64,000 nucleotides of DNA from RYN-230 sp963844695 (GTDB lineage Bacteria; Actinomycetota; Actinomycetes; Streptosporangiales; Streptosporangiaceae), in the NCBI GenBank assembly GCA_963844695.1, contig CAWJPL010000005.1:1-64000 (forward strand), in the 5' to 3' direction. Made by a program: the position numbers and the translations under genes. Shown in pieces: positions 27,264 to 36,701 of the stretch. The notes beneath the pieces are model-generated. The model was not told where the DNA came from. It ran no database searches and saw nothing but the letters and a program-made list of their open reading frames with translations. Positions within the stretch are counted from its first letter, which is position 1, and the number at the start of each line of letters is the position of its first letter.

Positions 27264-27458
27264 ATGGCTGAGGCGGCGTCGGGACCGGAGAGTCCCGAGG
27301 ACGACACGAAGCGCAAGTTCCGCGAGGCGCTGGACCGCAAGCGCAGCAAGCAGGCGGACCTGAACGCGCGGCAGTCCGCACGGGACGGCGGCAAGGTCCA
27401 GGGCGCCCATGGCCCGGCCCAGAGCAAGCGCGCGTTCCGCCGCAAGAGCGGTGGCTGA
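27264..27458 (+). CDS. DUF5302 small basic protein
   Basis: 64 residues, highly charged: DDTKRKFREALDRKRSKQ in the middle and HGPAQSKRAFRRKSGG at the end, the hallmark of the DUF5302 family of actinomycetes. There is no TM or signal. An AGGAGG about 7 bases before the ATG supports the start. The function is unknown; the basic tail suggests nucleic acid or ribosome association, which is inference only. Confidence 0.85.
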   Translation: MAEAASGPESPEDDTKRKFREALDRKRSKQADLNARQSARDGGKVQGAHGPAQSKRAFRRKSGG

Positions 27459-27524
27459 GAGCCCCCCGGCCCGCCCCCTGGAGGCCCGCCCGGTGCGGGC
27501 GGCCCCGGCGGTGCGGGCGGCCCG

Positions 27525-28415
27525 GTGACGGCCCGGCTGACCCCGCGACCCGGGGGACCGGCCCGGCTGCGGGCGCTGCTGGATTCCGGCGAGACCATCG
27601 TGGCCCCAGGGGCGTTCGACCCGCTGGCCGCGCGGCTGGTGGAAGAGGCCGGGTTCCCGGCCGTCTACATGACCGGGTTCGGCACGTCGGCGGCCCTGCT
27701 GGGCCGCCCGGACGTCGGCCTGCTGACCATGACCGAGATGGTGGACAACGCCCGCCGGATCGCAGACTGCGTGGACATCCCGCTGATCGCCGACGCGGAC
27801 ACCGGGTACGGCAACCCACTGAACGTGATCCGGACCGTCGGCGCCTACGAGGCGGCCGGCGTGGCCGCGATCCACCTCGAGGATCAGGTGGCCCCGAAGA
27901 AGTGCGGCCACATGGAGGGAAAGCTGGTCATCCCGGCTGGGGAGATGACGCAGAAGATCCGGGCCGCGGTGGAGGCCAGGAGCCAGCCGGACTTCGCGAT
28001 CATCGCCCGGACCGACGCCCGGGCGGTGGAGGGCCTGGAGCGGGCCCTGGACCGGGCCCGGCTGTACCGCGAGGCGGGCGCCGACGCCCTGTTCATCGAG
28101 GCTGTGACGTCGGAGGCCGAAGCCGCCGAAGCCGCCCGGGCCTTCCCGGACGTGCCGCTGCTGTTCAACTGGGCCGAAGGCGGGAAGACCCCGCCGATCA
28201 GCCTGGACCGGCTGCGGGAGCTGGGCTACCGGATCGTCATCTTCCCGATCAGCACGCTGCTCGCGGCGACCGCGGCGATGCGCCAGGTGCTCGGTGAGAT
28301 CGCCCGGGCCGGGACCCCGGCCGGGGTCCTCGCTGACCTGCCGGCCTTCGGGGACTTCCTGGACTTCATCGGGCTGCCGGCGGTACGCGAGGCGGAGCAG
28401 CGGTACGGCTCCTAA
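27525..28415 (+). CDS. isocitrate lyase/PEP mutase family protein
   Basis: 296 residues of the PEP mutase/isocitrate lyase superfamily. Key parts are YMTGFGTSAALLGRPDVGLLT, IADADTGYGNPLNVIRTV (metal site), IHLEDQVAPKKCGHMEGK (catalytic KKCGH loop) and IIARTDARAV. The substrate may be 2-methylisocitrate or a related 2-hydroxyacid; the KKCGHMEGK form is seen in methylisocitrate-lyase-like enzymes. It uses a GTG start. Its stop codon overlaps the stop of the convergent anti-sigma-like gene by 4 bases. Confidence 0.88.
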   Translation: MTARLTPRPGGPARLRALLDSGETIVAPGAFDPLAARLVEEAGFPAVYMTGFGTSAALLGRPDVGLLTMTEMVDNARRIADCVDIPLIADADTGYGNPLNVIRTVGAYEAAGVAAIHLEDQVAPKKCGHMEGKLVIPAGEMTQKIRAAVEARSQPDFAIIARTDARAVEGLERALDRARLYREAGADALFIEAVTSEAEAAEAARAFPDVPLLFNWAEGGKTPPISLDRLRELGYRIVIFPISTLLAATAAMRQVLGEIARAGTPAGVLADLPAFGDFLDFIGLPAVREAEQRYGS

Positions 28416-28864
28416 CGCCGGCCCGCAGTCCTGTGGCCGGGCCAGTCCAGCCTGGCCCAGGCTTCCCAGCCGGTGAACATGCTCCCGGCCACGCCTGACT
28501 CACTGGCCAGCCGCCGCACGATCTCCAGGCCGTGCACCCGCCCGTCCGGAGCCGGCGGCCGCCACAGACCGCCCTGGTCGGCCACTTCCAGCCAGACGTA
28601 GTCGCCGTCGTGCCGCTCCACCCGGACGGTGAAGACACCCCCCGGGCAGCCGCTCAGCGAATGGCTCACGCAGTTGCCGGCCAGCTCGGACACGCAGAGC
28701 ACCGCGTCGTCGGCCACGGGAGCGCCGGCCAGCAGGCGGGCCACGAAGCGGCGGGCCGCTCCGACCTGCTCGGGTCGCGCCGGGAAGACCCGCTCACCGG
28801 AGCCCGGCGGCATGGCCAGCGCCGCGCTGCCTGAACCGCACAGGCCCGGTCCGGCAGATGTCAT
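28412..28864 (-). CDS. RsbW-like ATP-binding protein (HATPase)
   Basis: 150 residues of the single-domain GHKL ATPase family abundant in actinomycetes. The N-box is CVSELAGNCVSHS, the G1 region is VADQGGLWRPP and the late motif is GLEIVRRLAS. Members act as anti-sigma or regulatory kinases in stress and development. ATG 28864 follows AGGAGG, so the 5 upstream codons are not needed. No anti-anti-sigma gene is adjacent. Confidence 0.85.
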   Translation of the reverse strand: MTSAGPGLCGSGSAALAMPPGSGERVFPARPEQVGAARRFVARLLAGAPVADDAVLCVSELAGNCVSHSLSGCPGGVFTVRVERHDGDYVWLEVADQGGLWRPPAPDGRVHGLEIVRRLASESGVAGSMFTGWEAWARLDWPGHRTAGRR

Positions 28865-28962
28865 GCTTCCTCCTCGCAAATCGGGTCATCGTCTCCTGCT
28901 CACCAATCGGCCCGGCAAACCCCCCGGTGTTTGCCCCCTGCCCCGTGGGGGAGGCTGGGCGC

Positions 28963-29787
28963 GTGCACACGGCATTCGTTCTGGGCGGCGGCGGCATCCT
29001 CGGCGCGCACGAGGTGGGCATGCTCCGCGCCTTGTCTGAGGCGGGCATCCGGCCCGACGTGGTGGTGGGAACGTCGGTCGGCGCGATCAACGGCGTGCTG
29101 CTGGCGGCCGACCCGGCAGGAGCGGCCGCACGGCTGGCCGACTTGTGGCAGGGCGACGAGCTCCAGCAGGCGTTCAGCGAGAGCGTCTGGGGACGGCTGG
29201 CCCGGCTGGTCCGCTCCGGCACCCACCTGCATTCCCTCGAGCCGCTGGGGCGGATGCTGGACGACGTCCTGCCCGGGAAGGATTTCGCCGATCTCGAGCT
29301 GCCGTTCCAGTGCGTGGCGGCCAGCATCGAGCACGCCAGCGCCCGCTGGTTCACCGCCGGGCCGATCGTGCCGGCCGTGCTGGCCTCCTGCGCGGTACCG
29401 GGGCTGCTGCCCCCGGTGGAAGTGGACGGCGAGCACTACTTCGACGGCGGGCTGGTCGACTCCATCCCGGTCGGCCGGGCCGTAGCCCTGGGCGCCAGGA
29501 CCATCTACGTGCTGCACGTCGGGCGGATCGAGCGCCCGCTGACCGTGCCACGCCGTCCCTGGGAGGTGGGCCTGGTGGCGTTCGAGATCGCCCGCCGGCA
29601 CCGGTTCCACGAGGAGATGTCCGCGCTGCCCAGCTCGGTGACGGTGCACGTGCTGCCGTCCGGAGGCGATCCGCGCCCGCCGGATCTTTCCCAGCTCCGG
29701 TATCGGGACAAGACTAAGGTCAGGGTGCGGATCGAGCAGGCTCATCTCGCGTCCGCGAACTATCTCGCCAGGCTGGCCGGGGGCTGA
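28963..29787 (+). CDS. patatin-like phospholipase
   Basis: 274 residues. The oxyanion hole GGGGILG is at 8-14, the nucleophile Ser38 is in GTSVG, and Asp161 is in FDGGLVDS, which completes the Ser-Asp dyad. It would hydrolyse acyl esters of membrane lipids and appears cytosolic. GTG 28963 is chosen because GGGGAGG lies about 10 bases upstream and the conserved fold starts immediately. It is followed after 29 bases by an acyltransferase-like gene, suggesting joint lipid remodelling. Confidence 0.9.
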   Translation: MHTAFVLGGGGILGAHEVGMLRALSEAGIRPDVVVGTSVGAINGVLLAADPAGAAARLADLWQGDELQQAFSESVWGRLARLVRSGTHLHSLEPLGRMLDDVLPGKDFADLELPFQCVAASIEHASARWFTAGPIVPAVLASCAVPGLLPPVEVDGEHYFDGGLVDSIPVGRAVALGARTIYVLHVGRIERPLTVPRRPWEVGLVAFEIARRHRFHEEMSALPSSVTVHVLPSGGDPRPPDLSQLRYRDKTKVRVRIEQAHLASANYLARLAGG

Positions 29788-29816
29788 CCCGGTCACCGGG
29801 GACCGGAGGAGCCGGC

Positions 29817-30996
29817 ATGGTCCCACCCAGACTGGTCCGCCGGATCGTACTGGCCCCCCTGCTGATCGTGATCGCCGCCGCCGTCGTCGTGCTGTTCCTC
29901 CCACTCGCCCTGCTAGCCGTGGTGTTCGGGCTGGCCCGGGGCTCCTGGCCGGGCCACTCACGGTCAGCAGAGCCGGGGGCGGCACCGGCCCCCGAGCGGG
30001 CCCGGGGCTCCCGGCTGGGCCGCCTGCGGGCCCTGCGGCTGCTCAGCTTCGCGCTCATCTGGCTGGTCGCGGAGACGGCCGCGCTGTTCATGTGCCTGGC
30101 GCTGTGGATCACCAGCGGATTCGGCGGCCGGCTGCGGACCGAGCCGTACCAGAGCCGTCACTACGCGATCATGGACTGGTATCTGGGGCGGCTGTACGGT
30201 GCGGCGGTGCGCACTCTCGGCCTGCGGATCGAGGTCCACGAGCCAGAACTGACCGCCGGCGAGCAGGACGCCCGGCTCGCCCGGCCCGTCATCGTGCTCA
30301 GCCGCCACGCCGGGCCCGGCGACTCGCTGCTGCTCGTGCATCACCTGCTCGCCGTGTACCACCGGCGGCCCCGGATCGTCATGAAGGCCGCGCTGCAACT
30401 GGACCCCGGGCTGGACGTGGTCGCCCACCGGGTGCCCAACGTGTTCATCTCCTCGCGGCAGGCCGGCGAGAAGATCTACACCGACCAGATCAGGCGGCTG
30501 GCCGCGGGCCTCGGCCACGACGGCGCACTGGTGATCTTCCCCGAAGGCGGTAACTGGACCCCGGGCCGGTGGCGGCGTGGCATCCGGCGGCTGGAACGGC
30601 AGGGCCGGCCGGACCTGGCGGCCCGGGCCCGCGACATGCCGCATCTGCTGCCGCCCCGTACCGGCGGAGCCCTGGCCGCCCTCGCCGCGTGTCCCAGCGC
30701 CGACGTGATCTTCGTCGGGCACGCCGGGCTGGACCAGCTGGCCAGCGTGGCCGACGTCTGGCGGGCGCTGCCGATGGATCACGTCGTCGAGGCCCGGTGG
30801 TGGCGGGTGCCCGCCGACGCAGGTACCGCGGGCCGCCGATCGTGACGCCCAGGAGCGGTGGCTCTACGACTGGTGGGCCCGGATCGACGCGTGGATCACG
30901 CAGAACACGCCACAACCCGGCACGCCCCGGCCCGGCACGCCCCGGCCCGGCACACCGCCGCCCGGCCCCGGTCCGCTGGACGAGACGCTCACCTGA
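29817..30996 (+). CDS. PlsC-like acyltransferase (frame break near 30820)
   Basis: About 392 residues. Two TM helices (about 10-40 and 80-105) precede a 1-acylglycerol-3-phosphate acyltransferase-like domain. The usual NHxxxxD box appears as SRHAGPGDS, and the second box is VIFPEGGNW. The frame that includes the domain stops at 30845. The next frame continues naturally as RAADRDAQERWLYDWWARIDAWI and ends in three PRPGT repeats and LDETLT at 30996, so a one-base slip near 30818-30825 is likely. It is paired with the patatin gene; RBS GGAGGAG. Confidence 0.75.
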
Positions 30997-31016
30997 CGGG
31001 CCAGCCGCCGGGGTAG

Positions 31017-31853
31017 CTAGTCCCCGGCGGCAGGCGGCGGGATCGCCTGGCCTAGGCCGAGAAGGTTGCCCTCGCTGTCGCGGAACCAGGCGGCCCGCTC
31101 GCCGCCGCCGCCGGCCGAGGGATAGTTGCCGGTGACCTCGGCGATCCCGTTCACGGTTCGCAGTCCGGGGACGTCAACCTCCTCGAACACCACGCCGCGC
31201 TGCCGCAGTTCAGCCACGGCCGCGCCGAGGTCGTCGACCTGCCAGGCCATCTGCGTGTGCTCGCCGGATGGGCGCCCGGCCGACTCGAAGAGGGAGAAAC
31301 TTGCGCCCCGGCACTGGTAGCGCAGGCCGCCCGGGCGGGTCTCGGCGGGCTCCAGGCCCAGTTTGTCGGCGTAGAAGCGCCGGGCCCGGTCGAGGTCCCG
31401 GGCCGGCAGCCGGGCCGAGACCGCCGCACCGGCCAGCGGGCCCTGGCCAGCTTGGCGGGCACGCTGCTGGCGGGCCGCCCAGTACGCGGCCGTGAGCTCG
31501 ATGATCTGCACGTAGTTGCCGTCCGGGTCGAGCACGGTGCCGAACCACGCGCCTGCCTGCTCGCGGTACTCCAGCGGGGCCAGCCAGGCCACCCCCATGG
31601 CACCGAGATGCCGTGCGGTCGCCTCGGCGTCGTCCACGTGCAGGTTAAGGATCAGCCGGCCCGGCTCAACCGCTTTGGCCATGACGTCGTCACGACTCTC
31701 CACCAGCAGGTCAACCTCACCGAAGGGCAAGAACCCGTCGGCGTCAGCGGTCACGCCGAACGCGCGCTCGTACCAGCCGCGCAGACGGCCAGGGTCGGTG
31801 CTGGCCAGCAGAAAGCCGCCGACGGTGGGCAGCGGGGCCGTGAGCTCAGCCAC
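31017..31853 (-). CDS. two-domain VOC/glyoxalase-like protein
   Basis: 278 residues built from two vicinal-oxygen-chelate halves. The first runs from GGFLLASTDPGRLRGWYERAFG to VLDPDGNYVQIIEL, the second from ARDLDRARRFYADKLGLEPAE to WFRDSEGNLLGLG. Such proteins are isomerases, dioxygenases or antibiotic-binding resistance proteins; nothing here decides. GTG 31853 has AGGAGG seven bases upstream. It converges on the acyltransferase gene 20 bases away. Confidence 0.85.
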   Translation of the reverse strand: MAELTAPLPTVGGFLLASTDPGRLRGWYERAFGVTADADGFLPFGEVDLLVESRDDVMAKAVEPGRLILNLHVDDAEATARHLGAMGVAWLAPLEYREQAGAWFGTVLDPDGNYVQIIELTAAYWAARQQRARQAGQGPLAGAAVSARLPARDLDRARRFYADKLGLEPAETRPGGLRYQCRGASFSLFESAGRPSGEHTQMAWQVDDLGAAVAELRQRGVVFEEVDVPGLRTVNGIAEVTGNYPSAGGGGERAAWFRDSEGNLLGLGQAIPPPAAGD

Positions 31854-32390
31854 GGGTCCTCCTCGGGTCGTGAGAGCGGTCAGCAATACAGACCGCAGAC
31901 CACTGGCAGACTCATCGGCACTGCGGCCTTGATCTCGGCGCTGCTGCGAGATGGCCGCTACGCACTCCTTGCCGATAATTGGCGTGCTCCGAGCACTATT
32001 GATAATGCCAGCGTGGCCGGAGCCACCCTTCCGCGACCCGCGCCGCAGGAGCCCGATTGACCAGCGAAGACGCGCCAGGAACGGTCAATAGCCCGGCATC
32101 CTCGCTGCGGCTGGCTGGGACGGCCGGTCACGCAACAGCTGAGAACGCCGCGATGTCCGCCCGGCGCGGCCGTCCGAGCCGCCACCCGGGCGCAGGCCGC
32201 CGGGGCGGCGTCGGTTATCGGCCTTTTAGGCACTGAGCCGGCATCTTCTGCCAATTGTGTTAAGCGAAGTAGCCGCGGTGCTACGCTCCCCCGGAACCAT
32301 TTCCCCTGGATGCGTACTGCGGCCAGGGCATGCGGCGCAGGAGGCGCATGGTGCAGAGGGCAAGCGACGGGGAATGCGACCTGAGGTGCC
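31854..32390. other. 537-base intergenic region before the conservon
   Basis: No reading frame here has coding character. The part near the VOC gene is somewhat less GC-rich (gagcactattgataatgcc). The region must contain the divergent promoters of the VOC gene and the conservon, but I see no confident -35/-10 pair and no long repeat. Confidence 0.5.
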
Positions 32391-34931
32391 GTGGCTGACC
32401 GCCAGCGGCGACCCCGGACCCGGTCCATGCGGGTCACGCTGGCGGGCTTGCTCGTCGTCCCCCTGGTGTCCCTGGTCGCGCTGTGGACCTTCGCCGCGAG
32501 CATCACCCTCGGCAACGCGCTGCACGAGCACAACTACAACCGGCTGGTGGCCCTCAGCGCGGCCCCGACCGACGAACTGGCGAACCAGGTATCACAGGAA
32601 CGCCAGCAGACCTTCACCTGGCTGAGCACCGACCCGCGGCCCCCGGCCGCGCGGCTGGCCGTCACCCGGGACCGCACCAGCGCCGCCGTCACGGCCTACC
32701 GCCGCCTCGTCCAGCAAACCCGCGGCCTGCGCCCGGCGTCGGCCGAGGCCGCCCAGGCCACGTTGATGACCCTGCTGTCCAGGCTGCCGACCATCCGGGC
32801 CTCGGTCAACGCCGAGGTCCTCAGCCCGGCCGCCGCGTTCGGCGCCTACAGCAACATCATGAGCGCCATCTTCGCCGTGTACAGCGCGTCGGAGCAGGTC
32901 AACAACGATCTGTCGGTGGACAAGCAGACCGACGCCAGCCTCGACGCCGCCCAGGCACTGGAGTTCGCCAGCCGCGAGGCGACGCTGGTCGGCGGGGCGG
33001 CGGCGGCGCACGGCCAGATGACCACCGGCGACCGCCACCTGTTCGCCAACGCGGTGACCAGCCAGCGCCTGCTGATCGCCAGCGCATTGGGAGAGTTCGA
33101 CGCGCAACTGCGCGCCCCGTGGCAGCGGGCGTACACCTCGCCCGCCCATCACCGGTTCGCGAGCCTGGAGAACCGGATCTCCGGGAGCATCGGCAGCCGG
33201 GCCCCCATCCCGGTGAACGTGGGGACCTGGCAGGCGGCCTCCCGCGCGTTCCTGGCCGAGATGCAGCAGGCTCAGCTCCGGGACGCCCCGCCGCTGGCCG
33301 CCATGGCGAGCCGCCTCAGTGACAGGCTGGTGCTGGAGGCCGCCCTCGCCGGTGGCGTCGGCCTGGTGGCGGTGCTGCTGTCCATCTTCGTGCTGCTGCG
33401 CTACGGCCGCCGGCTCAACGGCGAGCTGACCACCTTGCATGACACGGCTCAGGGCATGGCCGACCGGCGGCTGCCCGGCGTGGTGGAACGGCTGCGCCAG
33501 GGCGAGCACGTGGACGTGGACGCCGAGTCCCCGCCACCGCCGCCCGGGACTATCACCGAGGTCGCCAGGGTCGCGCAGGCTTTTGCCACCGTGCAGCGCA
33601 CCGCGGTGGAGGCCGCGGTCGGTCAGGCCAACCTGCGGCGGGGAGTCAACCGGGTCTTCCTCAACCTCTCCCTGCGCAACCAGTCGCTGCTGCACCGCCA
33701 GCTGGGCATGCTCGACGCGATGGAGCGGGCCACCAGCGAGCCGGCCGCCCTGGGAGATCTGTTCCGCCTCGACCACCTGACCACCCGCATGCGCCGGCAC
33801 GCGGAGAGCCTGATCATCCTGTCTGGGGCGACACCTGGCCGCGGGTGGCGCGACCCGGTGCCCGTGATCGACGTGCTGCGGGCCGCGATCGCCGAGGTCG
33901 AGGACTACGTCCGGGTGGACGTGGCCAGCGACTCGCAAGACGCGGTGGTGGGTACCGCGGTGAACGACGTGATCCACCTGGTCGCCGAGCTGGTCGAGAA
34001 CGCCACCACGTTCTCCCCGCCCACCACCCGGATCGAGATCAGGGCCGACAGCGTCGGCAACGGCTTCGCGGTGGAGATCGAGGACCGCGGGCTGGGCCTG
34101 CCCGCCGGCGAGCTGGCCGAGATCAACCAGCGCCTGGCTAGCCCGCCCGAGTTCGACCTGGCCAACAGCGATCAGCTCGGCCTGTTCGTGGTCGGCCAGC
34201 TGGCGGGCCGGCACGGCATCACGGTCTCGCTGCGCGACTCCCCTTACGGGGGAACCACGGCCATCGTGCTGATGCCGCACAGCCTGATCGTGCGCGCCGA
34301 CGAGACGGCCCAGCCGGCCATTGCGACCGCCGGCACGACTGGCCCGGCCAGCATGGCCTGGGCGGCCAGCCCGACCGGGCCAGCCAGCATCGCCGGACCG
34401 CCGGCCCCGGCCAACGGCAATGCCTTCCCGGCCGGCCCGATCGGGCAGGAACGCGCGAGCAGGGGGCCACCTTCAGCCTGACCGGGCGGCACCAGCCCGG
34501 CGGGAAGTCACCGGAGACCCCACCTGACCTGGACCCAGTCCGCTGGCTCCCGGCCCAGGCCCGGCTCCACCCGCAGGCCCAGGGACAGGCTGCCGCGCCC
34601 TCCCTGCCGCACCGGGAACCGGCCCCGCCCGCCGCGCCCGGCGAGTCGTCCGGCCCGACGTTCCGGGGCCTGCCGCGGCGGGTCCGCCAGGCGAGTCTTG
34701 CCCCGCAGCTGCGCGAGCACACCCGGGCTCAGCCCCCCGCCGACCGGGCCGCGCCCGCGAGTGTGCCGCTCCGCTCGCCGGAGGAGAACCGTGACCTGAT
34801 GTCCACGCTGCAGCAGGGATGGCTGCGCGGGCGGGTGGACGACCTGGATGACCCGGACGACACCGGACGACTGGCCGGGCGGCCTCTCTGGTGCCGCCGC
34901 GGACTCAAGCGACGGCGAGGCTCCTGGATGA
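32391..34931 (+). CDS. cvnA: conservon sensor kinase CvnA (two frame breaks)
   Basis: A sensor histidine-kinase-like protein of about 846 residues. A TM helix near residues 17-38 and a second near 312-335 enclose an extracellular nitrate-sensor-like helical domain. The cytoplasmic part has a dimerisation region (NQSLLHRQLGMLDAMERA) and a GHKL ATPase (LVAELVENATTFSPP, EDRGLGLPAGEL, GLFVVGQLAGRHGI). The frame of the kinase ends at 34481. The family's C-terminal block GLPRRVRQASLAPQLREH and LMSTLQQGWLRGR lies in another frame (34442-34860). It returns to the first frame as DDWPGGLSGAAADSSDGEAPG, ending at a TGA that overlaps the cvnB ATG. Two compensating slips are likely. CvnA membrane-anchors the conservon signalling complex. 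Confidence 0.82.
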
Positions 34932-35347
34932 CCGAGGAAAGCACGGCGGGGCAACTGAGCTGGCTGCTGGACAGCCTGGTCACCAAGGTGGAGCACGTGC
35001 GCCAGGCGGTCCTGCTGTCCCAGGACGGGCTCGTGGTAGCGACGTCGCTCGGTATGAGCCGCGAGGACGGCGACCACCTGTCAGCCCTGGCCGCCGGAGT
35101 GCAGAGCCTGGCCCGCGGGGCCGGGCGTCATTTCGAGGGCGGGACTGTGCGGCAGACCATCATCGAGATGGAGTCGGCTTTCCTCTTCATCATAGCCGCA
35201 GGTCAGGGTACCTGCCTGGCCGTGGTCAGCTCCGCCGAGGCCAACGTCGGGGTGATGGCCTACGAGATGGCCATGCTGGTGCGCCGGATGGGCAAGTACC
35301 TCACGGCTCCGCCGAGATTTCCCCACCACGAACCTGCGGCGGGGTGA
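34928..35347 (+). CDS. cvnB: conservon roadblock/LC7 protein CvnB
   Basis: 139 residues of the roadblock/LC7 family. It starts with the family's QLSWLLDSLVTKVEHVRQAVLLSQDGLVVA and carries AFLFIIAAGQGTCLAVV and MAYEMAMLVRRMG. In conservons this protein bridges the kinase and the GTPase and acts like a GTPase-activating or scaffolding partner. Its ATG overlaps the cvnA stop and the next gene starts six bases after its stop. Confidence 0.93.
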   Translation: MTEESTAGQLSWLLDSLVTKVEHVRQAVLLSQDGLVVATSLGMSREDGDHLSALAAGVQSLARGAGRHFEGGTVRQTIIEMESAFLFIIAAGQGTCLAVVSSAEANVGVMAYEMAMLVRRMGKYLTAPPRFPHHEPAAG

Positions 35348-35353
35348 ACGGGC

Positions 35354-35728
35354 ATGATCGCCCCGAAGGACCAGTGGCTCGACCGGGACGCAGGACCCGT
35401 GGTGCGGCCTTACGCTATGACCCGGGGCCGTACCGGGCCCGCGGCGGGAACATCGCTGGGGATGATCGACGTTGTGGTGGCGGCGGGCGTCCAGCCCCCC
35501 GCCGGGGTCCGGATGACCCCTGAGCACCGCCGGATCCTGGCTCTGTGCCGGGAGCCGATGACGGTCGTCGACCTGGCGTCCGACATCGACCTACCGGTCG
35601 GCGTGATCCGGGTGCTGCTCAGCGATCTGAGCCAGCACGGCATGATCCGGGTCCTCGTGACACCCAGGGGGCCGGTAACCAACGAGCGGCTATTGAGGGA
35701 CGTGCTCGATGGACTACACGCACTCTGA
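35354..35728 (+). CDS. cvnC: conservon DUF742 protein CvnC
   Basis: 124 residues of the DUF742 family. VVRPYAMTRGRT at the N-terminus is followed by a winged-helix core with PEHRRILALCREPMTVVDLASDIDLPVGVIRVLLSDL. It is the third member of the conservon and is thought to link the complex to DNA or regulate the GTPase. It overlaps cvnD by 20 bases. Confidence 0.93.
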   Translation: MIAPKDQWLDRDAGPVVRPYAMTRGRTGPAAGTSLGMIDVVVAAGVQPPAGVRMTPEHRRILALCREPMTVVDLASDIDLPVGVIRVLLSDLSQHGMIRVLVTPRGPVTNERLLRDVLDGLHAL

Positions 35729-36332
35729 GGCCGGCGCCGACGAGCTGGTCCCGCCGACCACGGCGAAGATCCTCATCGCCGGGGGATTCGGTGTGGGCAA
35801 GACCACCCTGGTGAGCGCGGTCAGCGAGATACGGCCGCTGCGGACCGAGGAGACGCTCAGCGACCGGAGCGTCGGCGTCAACGACATCAGTGGCGTGGCC
35901 GGCAAGACCACGACCACCGTGGCCATGGACTTCGGCCGGATCACGTTCCGCTCTGACCTGTCTTTGTACCTGTTCGGCACGCCCGGCCAGGAACGGTTCT
36001 GGTTCATGTGGGACGAACTGGCCTACGGTGCGCTCGGTGCGGTGATCCTGGCTGACACCCGGCGCCTGGCCGACTGCTTCGCCTCAGTGGACTACTTCGA
36101 GCGGCACGACACCCCGTTCGTGGTGGCGGTCAACTGCTTCGACGACGCCCCGCACTACGACACAGACGACGTCCGGATCGCGCTCGACCTCGATCCCGGT
36201 ACGCCGGTGCTGCTCTGCGACGCGCGCGACCGGGAGTCGGTCAAGGACGTGCTGATCACCCTGGTCCGGCACGTGCTCACCCGGACCAGTCCGGCGGCCG
36301 AGTACCAGAGCGCCCCGCTGCCAGCCAGCTAA
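35709..36332 (+). CDS. cvnD: conservon GTP-binding protein CvnD
   Basis: 207 residues, a Ras-like small GTPase of the conservon type (MglA/Gtr relatives). G1 is GGFGVGKT at 25-32 and G3 is LFGTPGQERF. The base-recognition motif NKxD is replaced by NCFD, and the switch I threonine lies in a KTTTTVAMDFGRI segment. It cycles nucleotide at the membrane under CvnA and CvnB control, tuning development or metabolism. It ends the operon, and a strong hairpin follows. Confidence 0.93.
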   Translation: MDYTHSEAGADELVPPTTAKILIAGGFGVGKTTLVSAVSEIRPLRTEETLSDRSVGVNDISGVAGKTTTTVAMDFGRITFRSDLSLYLFGTPGQERFWFMWDELAYGALGAVILADTRRLADCFASVDYFERHDTPFVVAVNCFDDAPHYDTDDVRIALDLDPGTPVLLCDARDRESVKDVLITLVRHVLTRTSPAAEYQSAPLPAS

Positions 36333-36351
36333 TCCACGGCTGGCGCCCCTA

Positions 36352-36380
36352 CCGGCCGGGGAATCGCCGGCCGGGATTAT
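36352..36380 (+). terminator. terminator hairpin after the conservon
   Basis: ccggccgg (36352-36359) and ccggccgg (36367-36374) pair around a 7-base loop, followed by gattat. A second stem gccagcc / ggctggc (36320-36344) spans the cvnD stop. Confidence 0.65.
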
Positions 36381-36701
36381 CTGGCTACCTGGCGGCGTTG
36401 TGCTGTATGGTCGCAGTAGGCGATGTCAATTCCGCCTATACGGTGAGTGTGCATGACGAGCCCGGCTAGGTCTCTCGACTAGCTGTTCCAGCTGGCTCAG
36501 CGACCCGCGAAAGGGTTTCCTCCGGCTCCGTCTTCCTGGGACTAAGTCCAGGTCCAGGCGTAGAGCGGCTCCGGTACCAGCTAGTGAACGCCGGTTCCCG
36601 GATAGCCCCGGTGTCATGTACGTGCGTATTACCGCGGCGCCGCCCGGCGCTTTATCTTGGCGTACCCATTTGCGGGCCCGCCTCCGAAAGGAATTCTCTT
36701 T
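36381..36701 (+). promoter_or_regulatory. long leader region of the rho-like gene
   Basis: About 320 bases without a gene, clearly less GC-rich than its surroundings. They hold at least one hairpin (cctggga-ctaag-tccagg, 36535-36552) and a gcggcgccgc palindrome near the 3' end. Long leaders on rho genes permit autogenous attenuation in other bacteria; here that is inference. AAAGGA lies 9 bases before the ATG. Confidence 0.45.

Noticed and set aside
32260..32290. Promoter of the conservon
   Set aside because: TACGCT could be a -10 but no acceptable -35 lies at the right distance.
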